Shown here one piece after another: positions 4,403 through 5,068 of a stretch of DNA of 5,068 nucleotides. Each line of letters begins with the position of its first letter. The first letter of the stretch is position 1. Origin of the DNA: Oscillospiraceae bacterium (GTDB lineage: Bacteria > Bacillota_A > Clostridia > Oscillospirales > Oscillospiraceae); assembly GCA_017540945.1 (NCBI GenBank), contig JAFYAB010000152.1, positions 1 to 5,068 on the forward strand. The letters run 5' to 3'. Under the pieces are notes generated by a model that was not told the DNA's origin, ran no database searches, and was given only the letters and a program-made list of their open reading frames with translations. The translations under genes were made by a program, and so were the position numbers.

Positions 4403-5068
4403 ATGGCAGATCGCATTGTACTGAACACTATCTCCTACCACGGCCACGGGGCCATCGAAAACATCGTACCCGAGCTGCAGAAGCGCGGCTACAAGAAGGC
4501 CTTTGTGACCTCCGACGCCGCCCTCATCAAGTTCGGCGTCACCAAGAAGGTCACGGACCTGCTGGACGCCGCCGGCTTCGCCTACAGCGTCTACTCCGAC
4601 ATCAAGCCCAATCCCACCATTGAGAACGTACAGAACGGCGTCAAGGCATTCAAAGAAGCTGAGGCCGACTGCATCATCGCCATCGGCGGCGGTTCCTCCA
4701 TGGACACCGCCAAGGCCATCGGCATCATCATCGAGAACCCCGAGTTCGCCGACGTCCGCTCCCTGGAGGGCGTGGCCCCCACCAAGAAGCACGCGGTCTT
4801 CACGATCGCCGTCCCCACTACCGCCGGCACCGCCGCGGAGGTCACCATCAACTACGTCATCACCGACGTGGAGAAGAAGCGCAAGTTCGTCTGCGTCGAC
4901 ACCAACGACATCCCCGAGGTCGCCGTAGTCGACCCCGATATGATGTCCTCCATGCCAAAGGGCCTCACCGCCGCCACCGGCATGGACGCCCTGACCCACG
5001 CCATCGAGGGCTACATCACCAAGGGCGCCTGCGCCATTTCCGATATGTTCCATCTCGAAGCGATCCGC
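4403..5068 (+). CDS. fucO: Lactaldehyde reductase / 1,2-propanediol oxidoreductase (FucO), 3' truncated by window
   Basis: The 222 residues visible, of about 383 expected, match FucO of the iron-dependent alcohol dehydrogenase family closely. FucO reduces L-lactaldehyde to 1,2-propanediol with NADH in the cytosol, disposing of electrons during anaerobic fucose or rhamnose fermentation; it can also reduce other short aldehydes. Key segments shared with the E. coli enzyme as I recall it are IAIGGGSSMDTAKAIGI (92-108; cofactor loop), NPEFADVRSLEG (112-123), the uninterrupted PTTAGTAAEVTINYVITD (138-155), RKFVCVD (160-166) and ATGMDALTHAIEGYIT (191-206). Metal ligands D195 and H199 are present; the other two histidines lie beyond the window. 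ATG 4403 follows AAGGAGG (4388-4394) by 8 nt. Almost all third codon positions are C or G, more extreme than in the upstream dehydrogenase, which hints at high expression. Subfamily assignment is strong; the physiological substrate is inferred. Confidence 0.93.
   Translation, partial: MADRIVLNTISYHGHGAIENIVPELQKRGYKKAFVTSDAALIKFGVTKKVTDLLDAAGFAYSVYSDIKPNPTIENVQNGVKAFKEAEADCIIAIGGGSSMDTAKAIGIIIENPEFADVRSLEGVAPTKKHAVFTIAVPTTAGTAAEVTINYVITDVEKKRKFVCVDTNDIPEVAVVDPDMMSSMPKGLTAATGMDALTHAIEGYITKGACAISDMFHLEAIR

Noticed and set aside
4382..5053. A long open frame of 223 codons on the - strand
   Set aside because: It lies exactly antisense to fucO, its product is a low-complexity Gly/Asp/Val-rich string, and it arises from the C-rich third positions of the real gene.
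1..5068. Mobile elements, CRISPR repeats, tRNA or rRNA genes
   Set aside because: No transposase, terminal inverted repeats, regularly spaced repeats, or tRNA/rRNA signatures were seen on either strand.

Overview
The window looks like a chromosomal segment from an anaerobic, fairly GC-rich Firmicute of the class Clostridia, with gut Oscillospiraceae-like bacteria as the best guess. The basis is the strong GGAGG ribosome binding sites, a DUF3842 protein (a family I know mainly from Clostridia), oxygen-sensitive type iron alcohol dehydrogenases, and sigma-A-type promoters with TGn extended -10 elements. All genes read on the + strand. I see no mobile element, CRISPR array, tRNA or rRNA.

Positions 1-1912 hold a compact gene cluster: the C-terminal half of a MATE-family efflux transporter (its start lies upstream of the window), a class I SAM-dependent methyltransferase, and a DUF3842 protein. 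The methyltransferase frame stops at 1379-1381 directly on a seven-T run. If one T is skipped, the frame continues for 33 more codons and ends in a perfect ATGA overlap with the DUF3842 start. The gene is therefore either frameshifted (a real mutation or a sequencing error) or decoded by slippage.

Positions 1895-2820 are the least explained part. A near-consensus promoter inside the 3' end of the DUF3842 gene should start an RNA of about 118 nt, with two small hairpins followed by a long intrinsic terminator. Just after it are two unrecognised small membrane proteins (128 and 103 aa) with strong ribosome binding sites and no obvious promoter of their own. This suggests an attenuated or riboswitch-like leader controlling a two-gene membrane operon, although an independent small RNA is possible. 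A 13-bp perfect hairpin closes the unit.

Positions 2887-5068 hold two iron-dependent (group III) alcohol dehydrogenases in tandem, each with its own promoter. The first is a BDH/YqhD-like NAD(P)H-dependent enzyme behind a second structured leader with a terminator-like hairpin. The second is a clear FucO (lactaldehyde reductase / 1,2-propanediol oxidoreductase), cut off by the window end. Together they suggest aldehyde reduction for redox balance, and probably 1,2-propanediol formation from deoxy-sugar fermentation. The MATE and fucO genes use mostly C-ending codons, more strongly than the genes between them.
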